Shown here in pieces: positions 46,461 through 57,560 of a stretch of 64,000 bases of DNA (its first letter is position 1; every line of letters begins with the position of its first letter). Under the pieces are notes generated by a model that ran no database searches, was not told the origin of the DNA, and saw only the letters and a list, made by a program, of their open reading frames with translations. The DNA comes from Patiria pectinifera (taxonomy: Eukaryota; Echinodermata; Asteroidea; Valvatida; Asterinidae). Location of the stretch: contig CM057145.1 of the NCBI GenBank assembly GCA_029964075.1, positions 930,001 through 994,000 on the forward strand. The letters are read 5' to 3'. Made by a program: the position numbers and the translations under genes.

Positions 46461-47589
46461 ATAGCAATCGATACAATATTGCAGGGTCTTCATTTTTGGT
46501 ATTTAGTGCAAAATCACTTGACCCTTCCTTCCGGTCGAAACCGGAAGTGCCTTATTATTTGAAATTGGCAGAAGATGCAAACTTGCTTTCAAAGATGTGA
46601 ATGTCTGTTAAGGCAGTACTGTACAAAAATTTTACAGGTCACGTCATCAAATGTTAGAGCGCCCTCTGGCGGCATGTTAAAAAATTCAAACATGGATTTA
46701 AACATGCATTTTTTGAGTTGAAGTGTGTGGCAAAGTCTGCGGTAATCCATGGCCAAACACCGTGTGGTTGTTCATGCAACCTCTAGTTAGGTGTTGGGCC
46801 TCAGCCCAACACCTATTGTTATTGTAAGAATTTACTATTATTATTAGGTGTTGGGCCTCAGCCCAACACCTATTGTTATTGTAAGAATTTACTATTATTA
46901 TTTTTTTTATTATTCTTCTAGACACATTCTTCTCCGGAACTGTTTGTCAAAATGAAAACATATATGAACTTCAATTGTCAATACATGAATGCACAACCCA
47001 CTGAAGATGTGCTTTTTTTGCAATTACGTAACTATGATGTCATCACGGGTCACGTGACCTCACTTCAAAAAATAATAAATTTAATCTTTGAAATTCAATA
47101 TAAAATCAACCGTGAGAGACCGGAACTACAATTTTGCGGGAATCGACATGATAATATATGATGTTCATTTTATCTTGTGTGCGTCAAATCACGTGACCCT
47201 TCCTTCCGGTCGAAACCGGAAGTGCCAAATAATTTGAAAGTGGAAAAAGATATGAACTTGCTTTCAACAATGTTAGAGTCTGCCTGGATTGACCTTTCAA
47301 AAAAAAAGATCGGTGACGTCATAAATTGTTTGAGCGCCCTCTAGCGGCAGGTTAAAAAATGTCCAAAACGCATTTTCAGTTGATGTCTGTGGTGAAATTT
47401 GCGGTAATCGCTTCAAAATTCATCTAAATGATGACCTTAATACAGGCAACACCTGTGCGCAAAAAAAAATGATTACGTCATCAGACCGGAAGTTACAATG
47501 AAAAGACCTCTTTTCCTTTGAAAATTGCTAACAAATCAACCGTCAGAGATATAATCCAGTTTTGTGCTTTAAATGGCACTTTAATAATA

Positions 47590-48020
47590 GGTCTTAAACT
47601 TCCCAAAGTTTCGTTTCAATAAGTAAACTTGGAGATGCCCTGCAGCTCCCTTGAAATTTGAAGTTGAACACACCTACGTCTTGAGACGCGCATTTAATGC
47701 CACGTACATTGTGTGTACAGCAAATGTGACTGGATACAATGAGGGCGCTCTTTCAGTAACCAAGTATCGAACACGGAAGTGAAAAGCGACGTGACGGTCT
47801 TAAACTTCCTCATGTTTCGTGCCAATAAGTGAACTTTTAGATGTCATGCAGCCCCCTTGAAATGTGAAGTTGACGACGCCTACGTCTTGAAACGTTTGTT
47901 CCGGACAGAAAAAATTATGAATGAACTTTTATTTACATTCTTTGCAAGTGCCGATGGAGGGCGCTCTTTCAGTAACCAAGTATCGAACACGGAAGTGAAA
48001 AGCGACGTGACGGCTGTTAT
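47590..48020 (+). repeat. Two-unit 213-bp tandem repeat in HINE-A2
   Basis: GTCTTAAACTTCC starts and GGCGCTCTTTCAGTAACCAA plus CGAACACGGAAGTGAAAAG ends both units, spaced 213-214 bp. Confidence 0.85.
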
Positions 48021-48307
48021 TTTGTAGAGAATTATTGATCAAAATCACTTCATTTTGGGAGAACTGTAGAAGTTTGAGGCCACAAACTGAACTGATAATT
48101 GACTCTACTATCAGCTGAGTAAGATCACTTTGATTGGTTGTGTAAGAAGTGCCATTTTAGTTTTGCACTGGTTGCTTCTTCGTCGCTTAAATGTTTGCAA
48201 ATAATTCGCTTATCGCTGTACTGTAGTTATATCGTTGGATCGTTCTGGTGTTGTTTCATTGACAGTTAAATAGTTTGAGAATTTATTGTACTACAAGTGC
48301 TATTTTT

Positions 48308-48392
48308 CAACCCTCAACCCTCAACACTCAACATCAACAATCAACATTAACATCAACATCAACAATCAATAATCAACGTCAACATCAACAAT
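48308..48392. repeat. (CAACAT/CAACCCT)n microsatellite
   Basis: Runs of CAACCCT, then CAACATCAACAATCAAC-type words. Confidence 0.85.
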
Positions 48393-48474
48393 GGCCCAAC
48401 ACCGTGTGTTTGTTCCCACAAACTCTAGTGCATTTTTGTGTTTGTTAACTATTCTCCTATGCAAAAATTTGCAA

Positions 48475-48850
48475 ATTCTTCTCCGGAACTGTTTGTCAAA
48501 ATGAAAACATATATGAACTTCAATTGTCAATAGATGAATGCACAAGCCACTGAAGATGACCTTTTTTGCAATTACGTCATCATGATGTCATCATTGGTCA
48601 CGTGACGTGACTTCCAAAAATAATACATTTAATCTTTGAAATTCAATATAAAATCAACCGTCAGAGACCGAAATTTGAATTTTGCGGGAATCTACATGAT
48701 AATACACGATCTTCAATTTATCTTGTGCGTGTAAAATCACGTGACCCTTCCTTCCGGTCGAAACCGGAAGTGCCTAATAATTTGAAAGTGGAAAAAGATA
48801 TGAACTTGCTTTTAACGATGTAAGTCTGTGGGTCGGTTGAACTTTTCAAA
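48475..48850 (+). repeat. Partial HINE-A core, copy 3
   Basis: From TTCTTCTCCGGAACTG to the TGAACTTGCTTT block, closely matching 46918-47270 and 45172-45510; 5' hairpin and 3' terminus absent. Confidence 0.75.
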
Positions 48851-49179
48851 AAAATGATCGTACCGCTAGAGACCATATAAACGACGTTGGAGTCAGAATA
48901 AATAAATGTAACAAAAAGAGGGCGCTCTTTCATCTAACCGACTCTTTTTTGGGGGGGAAACGATTATTTCCATAATGCATTGCGAAATATAGGCATTGCG
49001 AAACAGGAAATAACTTGCATTACTTTTGTGGACTTTTTTCGCTACACAATTTTCGCTTACATTTAGTCATGTTTGCGCACGTTTACATTTTGAATGATGA
49101 TAAATATAGTATAGGCCTACACGTTGCATCGTGGCTGTGTATAACAAACCAGGCAATTTGTGCACAAACCTATGGGACT

Positions 49180-50150
49180 GTGCACCAGTTAAAACTTTTA
49201 CACGATTCCTCCTCATTGCATAACGAATTTGAGCAATCGTCTTTTCTTCATGTTCGTACATTATTGCATGTGTATAACTTAACACTAAACATAGTTGTTA
49301 GTGTTACGCCCAAACTTAATTGACCATGCTCCCAGCTTTGGTTGGGATCGTCCGAACCGTGTGTTTCAGTTCAGTTGAGACACTTTCGATAGGATGAAAC
49401 ATGCAAAACTATAGTTAGGCCAGCTTGACGCTCCATGATAGCTGACAAAATTCTCCACACATTTCACGAGGCAAATGCAAGGTTCTCAGTACTTCATCAT
49501 TCAAGTTGAGGTCTCAATTCAATTTTTAAATGTAACTTTTCGTCACAATTTTGCACCTGAAAAGCAAAATTATTATATTTGAATCCTAGGATTAGACTGG
49601 TACATGTCCAACTGTTTGAAGAGACTGACCCCATCAGTAGTCTGGAGGCATGCCTGATGGAGAAAATATGCCACAGAGATTAGGAACTACATGTTTCTTT
49701 TGACACAGTTGATTGATGCAGTATTAAAACATGGCTGAAGGAAGCAGATGCTACAAATCTAGAACACATAAAGCAGATGATCTTTTTTTTCTCGGAAAGT
49801 GTGCTTCATTTATTCAACCTTTCATTTTTCAAAACACAATATATTCTCATGCCAGATTAAATTCGCGACTTTAACCACAACTTCATGAACAATTGCTGCG
49901 TTCTTGATGCAGTAATTAGTGTTACATTAGCTGCTGAATGGAAAACCTCACTTTTCGCACTATTTTGCAATGCTCTTTATGTTGACGTAGGAATGTGACA
50001 TTCATTGTACACACATGGAGTAAAAACTCGCAATTTTATTTCATAATCTGAGAGATCATTCGTGTAGGCACACCAAATTTTTGTAGACGTTTCAGTCGAA
50101 CACTAATTAGTCGCTATTATTAGCCCATTATATAACCTTGTTTTCACTGT
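49180..50150 (+). repeat. Segmental duplication, left copy
   Basis: 49180-49695 matches 52065-52575 and 49925-50150 matches 55690-55925, same orientation, so one source segment of about 1 kb is intact here and interrupted in the right copy. Confidence 0.82.
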
Positions 50151-50448
50151 ACTATATAATGTGTTTTTCCTCGGCTGTGTGTGCCAATGCACCTTTAAAA
50201 GCACGTGTACTACACAGATCAGAAACTCATGATTTTATTTCTTTAAAGGAAACTACCATCTGCCAGACAATAATTACCATCATTTGTAGGATTTATTCTT
50301 TCCTTTTCCTTTGAGTATCCGAATCTAAACTTGGAGTGTTTTTCAAACAACGGTGTCTCGTCCCCCTTAATGCATTCAGAAGCCACAATTAATGACTAAA
50401 CCGTCTTCCCCCATCCGATTTCTGGCTCCGCCCCGGCTGTAGCACATT

Positions 50449-51290
50449 GTAACTAAAAAGTAATTACCAGCGTCATTGCAATGTATCAAAATGTATTTTA
50501 TTTTACAAAATGGTGTCCATGCAGTGAATGGAACGGACGCAGGTATCACAGGTACTGTGTATACACACCGTACTTAAACATCCGCCATTGAACTCCATGT
50601 ATTTACATGTATAACCCTGCTACACCCTCCTAGCCTCTTTGTAGCGGACACGTCGTTCGCCAAACTTGTTTTTGCTTTGCTAAAATTCAACACTCGTCAC
50701 CAGCTTTAGGCGCATTATGTTTGTGCAGCAACCTATGGCAAGCTTGTGATGTTGATCTTTTCTTATGGTCATTTGCATAATAAGTGCGTTGGAACTTCAT
50801 AAAGGTGCGTTATCAAAGCCTCAAACCGAAGGCCACAGGCAGAGCTCTAGTTCATAGCTATACAGCAGTGGCTTGCAAGGACCTGTTTAAACCCTGTGAA
50901 CCAATATTTTGTGTTTTTCTTGATCAATTTCGTTACTTCCCTGTCATAAAGTCTGAATCAAAGTCCGAGTATACCAAGTGCGAGTCTGTGTGCCCTATAT
51001 CTGAGTCTAGTCTGAGTAGGAGGTTGAGTTTTGATGGAGAGAAAAAAATATATAGATGTCATGTGATTTGGCTTGTATTATGAACTCATGTACAGACCCG
51101 AATGTTGTATCCTGATGTTATCTCAAAATCCATTAATTTACATCGTGAGCCCAAGAGAAAATGTTGCAGCCTTTATTGACTAAATCTTCCATACAATTTG
51201 GGAAATAGGCTAAAAGTGTTCATGTGATACCTCCTCATTGCATAAAGAATTGATCGAGCGATCATCTTGTCTTCATGTTCGTAGATTATT
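50449..51290 (+). repeat. 842-bp tandem duplication, unit 1
   Basis: Near-identical to 51291-52132; I count about four substitutions. Contains a 99-codon frame (no ATG start) preserved in both units. Confidence 0.95.
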
Positions 51291-52132
51291 GTAACTAAAA
51301 AGTAATTACCAGCGTCATTGCAATGTATCAAAATGTATTTTATTTTACAAAATGGTGTCCATGCAGTGAATGGAACGGACGCAGGTATCACAGGTACTGT
51401 GTATACACACCGTACTTAAACATCCGCCATTGAACTCCATGTATTTACATGTATAACCCTGCTACACCCTCCTAGCCTCTTTGTAGCGGACACGTCGTTC
51501 GCCAAACTTGTTTTTGCTTTGCTAAAATTCAACACTCGACACCAGCTTTAGGCGCATTATGCTTGTGCAGCAACCTATGGCAAGCTTGTGATGTTGATCT
51601 TTTCTTATGGTCATTTGCATAATAAGTGCGTTGGAACTTCATAAAGGTGCGTTATCAAAGCCTCAAACCCAAGGCCACAGGCAGAGCTCTAGTTCATAGC
51701 TATAAAGCAGTGGCTTGCAAGGACCTGTTTAAACCCTGTGAACCAATATTTTGTGTTTTTCTTGATCAATTTCGTTACTTCCCTGTCATAAAGTCTGAAT
51801 CAAAGTCCGAGTATACCAAGTGCGAGTCTGTGTGCCCTATATCTGAGTCTAGTCTGAGTAGGAGGTTGAGTTTTGATGGAGAGAAAAAAATATATAGATG
51901 TCATGTGATTTGGCTTGTATTATGAACTCATGTACAGACCCGAATGTTGTATCCTGATGTTATCTCAAAATCCATTAATTTACATCGTGAGCCCAAGAGA
52001 AAATGTTGCAGCCTTTATTGACTAAATCTTCCATACAATTTGGGAAATAGGCTAAAAGTGTTCATGTGATACCTCCTCATTGCATAAAGAATTGATCGAG
52101 CGATCATCTTGTCTTCATGTTCGTAGATTATT
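51291..52132 (+). repeat. 842-bp tandem duplication, unit 2
   Basis: Second unit, joined head to tail with no spacer. Junction lies in ATTATT-GTAACT. Confidence 0.95.
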
Positions 52133-52580
52133 GCATGTGTATAAATAGCCGTTAATGTGACGCCCAAACTTGACCATGCATGCTCTCAGCATTGTCTGGG
52201 ACCGTCCAAACCATGTGTTCCAGTCCAGTTGAGACACTTTTTGGGCCCATATGGCCGTGAGTGCCGAAAACATAAAAAAAAACTAAAGTTAGCCCAGCTT
52301 GACTCACTCTTAATAGCTGACAAAATTCTCCAAACATTTCACGAGGCAAATGCAAGGTCCTCAGTGTTTCATCATTCAAGTTTGAGGTCTCAATTTAATG
52401 TATTAAATGACACCTTTCTTAAAAAGTTTCCACCTGAAAAGCAAAATGATTAGATTTGAAACCTGAGACTAGACTGGTACACGTCCTACTGTTTGAAGAG
52501 ACTGGCCCCATCAGTGGTCTGGTGGCATGACTGATGGAGAAAATGTGTCACAGAGATTAGGAACTACACGTTAATGTTTA
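52065..52580 (+). repeat. Segmental duplication, right copy, part 1
   Basis: Matches 49190-49700 (CCTCCTCATTGCATAA, GACGCCCAAACTT, ATTTCACGAGGCAAATGC, AGAGATTAGGAACTACA). The match stops at TTTTGACC where the 2.9-kb insertion begins. Confidence 0.8.
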
Positions 52581-52589
52581 TTTTGACCA

Positions 52590-52760
52590 GAGGTGCTGAC
52601 TCGAGTCATGTGACTTGGACTCGAGTCGGACTCGAGTCGCTATTTTTGTGACTTGTGACTTGACTTGAAAATACCGGCTTTGACTTGTGACTTGACTTGG
52701 ACTTGCAAACAATGACTTGTGACTTGACTTGGGATTGCAAAAAATGACTTGTTACCAACC
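52590..52760. repeat. (GACTTGT/ACTCGAG)n array, left end of insertion
   Basis: TGACTCGAGTC palindromic words pass into repeated TGACTTGTGACTTGACTTGG. Confidence 0.85.
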
Positions 52761-52899
52761 CAATTCAGACGCTACTCGAGCGACCCAATACACTTTAATT
52801 AAGCTATTATACTTAGCTTTTTCATTCCAGAAAATAGACCTCAGTGACTGAATCCAGTAAAATGAATAGTTCCCACTAGTTTCAAAAGTTTTCAATAAG

Positions 52900-53268
52900 G
52901 CCAAAAAAAAAGTCTCCGGTTTCTGGTATGGAGCTTGCCCAAAAAGTGGTGCGGCGACGCGGCTTTTCTTTTTTTACCTGATTTTTTTTGCTTCCAATGT
53001 CGGCTGATGACTGCAAATGGTGCCCGATTAAACTTAGTGCAAATATATGGGAGTTCAGAGAGGCCACATAAAGCTTATTCTCGACCATAACCCAATCTAA
53101 AAACACGTTAAAATTGTGCGGCAGTATGATTCCAGTCAAACCAGTGAGTTTGGCGGTTTTGAGATATCATCTTTCATTGAAAAAAAACCGTTTTCATTTT
53201 GCCGACGCGCATGGCGACGGCGACGCGCGCGAATACCAGAAACCGGAGACTTTTTTTTGTTTTTTGCC
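52900..53268. mobile_element. 370-bp MITE, copy 1
   Basis: Ends GCCAAAAAAAAAGTCTCCGG and its reverse complement; TIR extends through TTTCTGGTAT. Strong match to copy 2 at 54547. Target duplication unclear. Confidence 0.85.
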
Positions 53269-54157
53269 TTAGGATGCAGCCTCATACAAGCAACCTGTCG
53301 GCTGGCTCTTTAGGCCGAATAAAAAAAACATGTTTCTGGTCCGGGTGTTTGAAAAAAAAAAGGAGGAAGCGGGGCTTTTTATTTTTTGTCATGTTTTATT
53401 TTCAATGAAATAAAAAAATTTAAATGAATAAAATAATAAATTTGCGGGGTACAAGAGAGGTCACCCACTGACAAAAAGGCGCTCTCTCTTGCCCACAATA
53501 TCTCAAAAAAGGCGTATATGGACCTTACAGGTAGCAGTCATCAAGGCAATACATTTGTCTTGCTGTGACATACCAGAAATAAACCTTTTAAGCACTCATT
53601 GTCACTGAATTAAAATAACGAAGGATGCCCTATAAGATGGCCGCTATACGCATAAAGTCTACCCATGAGGTCTAAGAAATGCGAACGCTGCTCAAGTTTA
53701 AGGAATAAGTCAATCTGGCATGAAATGTCATCATGGCCTACGTCAAAGTGAAAATGCACAAAAAGCTTCTCCGTCCCATAAATTCAAAACTTTTATTTTT
53801 CGATTCATTGACATTCAACGGTTGTATTCAAAAATGCTATCAAAAGCTTGGAAAACACAACGACTATCCTCTATCAATAGAATTTCTGTAGAAATATAAC
53901 TATGCAGTTTTTCTAGTATATATTTTCCTGCTCAGTCTTGCAATTGGCTTTGTATTTCGTTAATCTTTCAGAAATTTGAAATAATTAACACACTGTTATA
54001 ATGCAACTCAAAATAATTATAATATACACGACTACATGTAATTGTCGCACAGATTGTTCATATTATTCAGGGAATTATTGTAATTAAGGGAATTATTGTT
54101 GTTAATGTATTTTTACTCTGTTGGACGGTTTTTAATCAAATTTGGTAAACTACTTTT

Positions 54158-54333
54158 AATACGGGCGATTCCCAATAGTGCGCCTCCAAGAGTTTGCAAC
54201 GCGTTGGCCAATCACAATGCGCGAAATCAGTCGACCTTTTCCAAACGCGCATTGGGTCGACAGATTTTGCGCATTGTGATTGGCCAACGCGTTGCAAACT
54301 CTTGGAGGCGCACTATTGGGAATCGCCCGTATT
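54158..54333. mobile_element. 176-bp near-perfect foldback MITE
   Basis: Arms of about 78 bp (AATACGGGCGATTCCC ... CGTTGGCCAATCACAATGCG ... GTCGACC) differ at about two positions. The loop is about 20 bp. Ends lie at TA. Confidence 0.92.
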
Positions 54334-54546
54334 GGATAGTTGTATTTTTGGGAGACAGGTGTTTTTACCAATAAATCTGAATAAATAAAGTATTATTCCA
54401 TCCTGTATGCTCATTGTCTCTGTCCCTTTGCCAGATTCATGCTATTGTGTCTCATTCAGTGCACATCACTGGAGTTCGTTTCATTCCCTTTAACGCGTTT
54501 CTATCATTCCGTTCCCCCTGTGAGCGTCCTCCGTTTGTCTTCTAAG

Positions 54547-54908
54547 GCCAAAAAAAGTCTCCGGGTTCTGGTATGGAGCTTGCCCAAAAAGTGGTCCGGC
54601 GACGCGGCTTTTTTTTACTTGATTTGTTTGTTTCCAATGTCGGCTGATGACTGCAAATGGTGCCCGACTAAACTTAGTGCAAATATATGGGAGTCCAGAG
54701 AGGCCACATAAAGCTTATTCTCGACCATAACCCAATCTAAAAACACGTTAAAATTGTGCGGCAGCATGATTCCAGTCAAACCAGTGAGTTTGGCGGTTTT
54801 GAGACATCATCTTTCATTGAAAAAAAAAACGTTTTCATTTTGCCGACGCGCATGGCTACGGCGACACGCGCGCGCATACCAGAAACCGGAGACTTTTTTT
54901 TTTTTGGT
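54547..54908. mobile_element. 370-bp MITE, copy 2, with CTAAG target duplication
   Basis: Same ends as copy 1; CTAAG at 54542-54546 and 54909-54913. The two copies are 1.65 kb apart in the same orientation and very similar. Confidence 0.87.
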
Positions 54909-55374
54909 CTAAGACTGTCACAACACACTACAGTTTTTAATGACCAATTGTCTCTTGCTTAATGTATTGGTTGAACAAACTTTGAAAGGAACCTTTCATG
55001 AAAAGAAAGCAGGCCTTTGTCAAATGCATGTAAAATACCGGATAGCCTTACCCATTGGTAGGCGTTTGGTATACATGCAAATTGAACAATAGAGTGTTAG
55101 TATACTACATGTAATCGAGTGAGTGAAGTCTTTTTTCATGTCATCTCAACATTTATTTCTACAATGTAAAGTAAATTTATTAAAGTATACAAAGGGCTAA
55201 TATCCGACAGATATGTGATTAACTACAAGAATAGTTATTGCAACACATTGAACAGGGGAAATTAAGGAGGCATGTTCAAAATAACTCTTAAGTTGACGCC
55301 AGGTAATTTTTTTTTTAGCTTATTACAGCTGGACAAAATCATGGACAACTTGACGTGTTCTTGGACAAAGATAC

Positions 55375-55510
55375 TTGTGACTTGACTTGTTTTTAGACCA
55401 AATGACTTGTGACTTGACTTGTGACTGGACCTAATGACTTGTGACTTGACTTGGACTAGCAACCAATGACTTGTGACTTGACTTGGACTTGCAAAAAATG
55501 ACTTGCTGCC
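55375..55510. repeat. (GACTTGT)n array, right end of insertion
   Basis: Repeated ATGACTTGTGACTTGACTTGG words in the same orientation as at 52660-52760. Confidence 0.85.
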
Positions 55511-55528
55511 ACTTTTGGTGCTACCATA

Positions 55529-55681
55529 GAAAGAATTCCATACAAGGCCACCACAAATCTGCTGAAGACACGCTATTTTAGGAGTGCAAAAATTCTTTGA
55601 TAATACTATAACCTTTTCTCTCATGGCCCATAGACTTTGTGCATGAGGTCTTGAGTGGCGGCCTTGTATGGAATTCTTTCC
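55529..55681. mobile_element. 152-bp TIR MITE with 9-bp target duplication
   Basis: GAAAGAATTCCATACAAGGCC ends inverted, about 26 bp with one mismatch. GCTACCATA at 55520-55528 and 55682-55690. 9-bp duplication suggests a Mutator-like family, as for the element at 21220. Confidence 0.88.
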
Positions 55682-55689
55682 GCTACCAT

Positions 55690-55930
55690 AAGCTGCTGAA
55701 TGGAAATCCTCACTTTTCGCACTATTTTGCAACACATTTAGAGATATTGACATGGGAATGTGACATTCAGTGTACACACACATGAAGTCAAAACTCACAA
55801 GTTTAGTGCATAATCTAAGAGATCATTCGTCTACGCACACCACATTTTAGTAGAGGTTTCAGTCGAACACTAATTAGTCGCTATTATTAGCCCATTATGT
55901 AACCTTGTTTTCACTGCACTATATATTTTG
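55690..55930 (+). repeat. Segmental duplication, right copy, part 2
   Basis: GCTGCTGAATGGAAA, CACTTTTCGCACTATTTTGC, GAACACTAATTAGTCGC and CCTTGTTTTCACTG blocks equal 49930-50150. Confidence 0.85.
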
Positions 55931-55934
55931 TTAT

Positions 55935-57555
55935 TTTTGAATGCGGGACCACTGCCATAATGCTTAACAGTATTAATACAATAGTGAGTTTCTTACCCAA
56001 TATTCGTGCTGTATGTGTTTTGTGTTTCAGCAGTCAGTTGACTCGTTTCAGCCCATTCCTGGAGAGTGTGTTACGCGTGCCGCTTCGTTTTGCTAACATG
56101 ACAGACGGCACTGATACCATCGTTGGCACTAAATTATTACAATTGCACATAATCGTTGTAGGTTACTATGCCGTGCTCAGTGCAACTTGATCGACGCATG
56201 AATACGTGCAAAATTATACCCCATCTGTTTTGTCAATAACAATGCAACTTGAACTTCTTTCGTGAGAAATAATACTGCAAAATTGCTCGTTTGATGCTTA
56301 GACTTCTATCGATACGATAAAAATAAACAAAACCAGAACCCGATCTGTTATGATAATGAGAACAATACGATTTGCCAGCTTTCAGGGGGAGTAACAACGC
56401 ACAAAATATGCACCCTCACTGAAGAAGCATTTGTTCGATACAACTTCTGTAATGCCATGTACCACTGAGTTGTATGGATAACAGTGACGTGTGCTTTAAA
56501 TGTAGAATGGACAACTTGTCATTTGTACCTTTGTTCCCGTTTGAAGCAACAAAAATGCCCAAATCTAAAGAAGAATTCTAAACATCTAACCCGATGAAGC
56601 TTAAGATTTGTGAATGCTGCATATTCAGGGAAACATAATATTCTGGATCGCAATTTCTATGTCATATTTTGAATGGTGCCCTCTTAATTAAGGCCTTTGG
56701 GGTTTTTACCTGGAATATCATATTTACATAATATTAAAAATAAAGTCAAACATATATTGTTTAACACTCTTTTTCCATCTGAAAAAAAGAGAATGTTCAA
56801 TAGTTTGAAAACTTCTAATTTGTACATGCATTCAATTTCTTAACTTTAGTTTCGTGCAATCGATAGTAATACCATCAAATCTCAAGTCGGATGCTAAACA
56901 TCTATTCCGACAAAGCTTTAGCTCAGTGAATACTGTATCATTCAAAATAACACGATATACTGGATCTTGATTTTAGTACAAAATTGGCTGTCATATTTTG
57001 AATTTTGCCCTCTCGTGACACAATCCCGATATCAGCATTTTGGACATGATTCTCATTCAGTAGATTAAATTCCCCACAAATGACCTCACAACCTTTCTTT
57101 CCCATTGTATGAGAAGTAACTAATCTGTAAAGTTGGTACGGGTAGGCCTACTCGATTCCTTAATCTGGAACCGGTTCCTGACATTAACGGTCGAGTACTT
57201 GGGTACCCTGTTCCGATGCACAATCAGATGAACAACCTGCCTGATTGATTCTGTTGTTACTCGAGGGAGACACGAACCAGGTACGGACTGAACGATTTAA
57301 GGTGAACATCACTCTTATTTTAGGATGAATAATTTTGCAAAAAAAAACAACAACAACAAACAGAGGAAACTCGAATGAAAACCGAGCTCGATCTATTCGA
57401 TCGAATACAATTTCACTCTAAAATGTCCGGTCCAAAGTTTCCGTTGCTGGGCAGGGAGTGAATTTTGATTTCGAGTATAGGCTTAATTGAATGTTCCATT
57501 CTTTGAAAACAATGGGAGATCGGAGGACCAGCCCTTCAATAATGGTCATATTATG
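55935..57555. repeat. Gene-free stretch with diverged repeat units
   Basis: 56510-56690 and 56840-57005 are diverged copies of one unit (TCTAA-GAAG, TAAACATCTA, ATATTCTGGAT, CATATTTTGAAT blocks), and the same unit occurs at 11695-11890. No coding frame is supported. Confidence 0.5.
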
Positions 57556-57560
57556 ACCCA

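Larger units (their letters stand above)
43979..46786 (+). mobile_element. Helentron-like non-autonomous element HINE-A1, with HINE-B nested inside
   Basis: 5' end TAGGTGTTGGGCC followed by a hairpin partner (CAGCCCAATACC). 3' end GGCCAAACACC, then GGTTG-loop-CAACC, T, CTAG and T. Subterminal inverted repeats, a 3' hairpin next to CTAG and insertion beside T are the published marks of Helentrons and their HINE/DINE-1 derivatives. The body contains the core unit at 45172-45720 and a partial repeat at about 46490-46750. HINE-B sits in its TATTGTTA-type 5' segment. No Rep/helicase. Confidence 0.65.
46788..48428 (+). mobile_element. Helentron-like element HINE-A2
   Basis: Begins one T after the CTAG of HINE-A1. 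The 5' TAGGTGTTGGGCC hairpin module of 57 bp is duplicated in tandem (46788 and 46845). Core unit at 46918-47520 matches HINE-A1. 3' end GGCCCAACACC (48393-48403, exact inverted match of the 5' GGTGTTGGGCC), hairpin GTTTGT-TCCC-ACAAAC (48408-48423), T, CTAG (48425-48428), T. A 213-bp tandem duplication lies at 47590-48020 and a microsatellite at 48308-48392. Confidence 0.72.

Noticed and set aside
46698-46925. Minus-strand frame with a repeated NSYNNNRCWAEAQHL motif
   Set aside because: Translation of the duplicated 57-bp HINE hairpin module, not a protein repeat.
43979-48850. CRISPR-like array from repeated palindromic units
   Set aside because: Units are long, diverged and tandem without spacers, in clearly eukaryotic intron-bearing DNA.
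50784-51083. 99-codon frame repeated at 51626-51925
   Set aside because: Starts at GTG rather than ATG, no domain, and identity of the copies follows from the recent duplication.
55262-55798. 178-codon minus-strand frame
   Set aside because: Spans the GACTTGT array and a MITE; the Ser/Lys/His-rich part is translated simple repeat.
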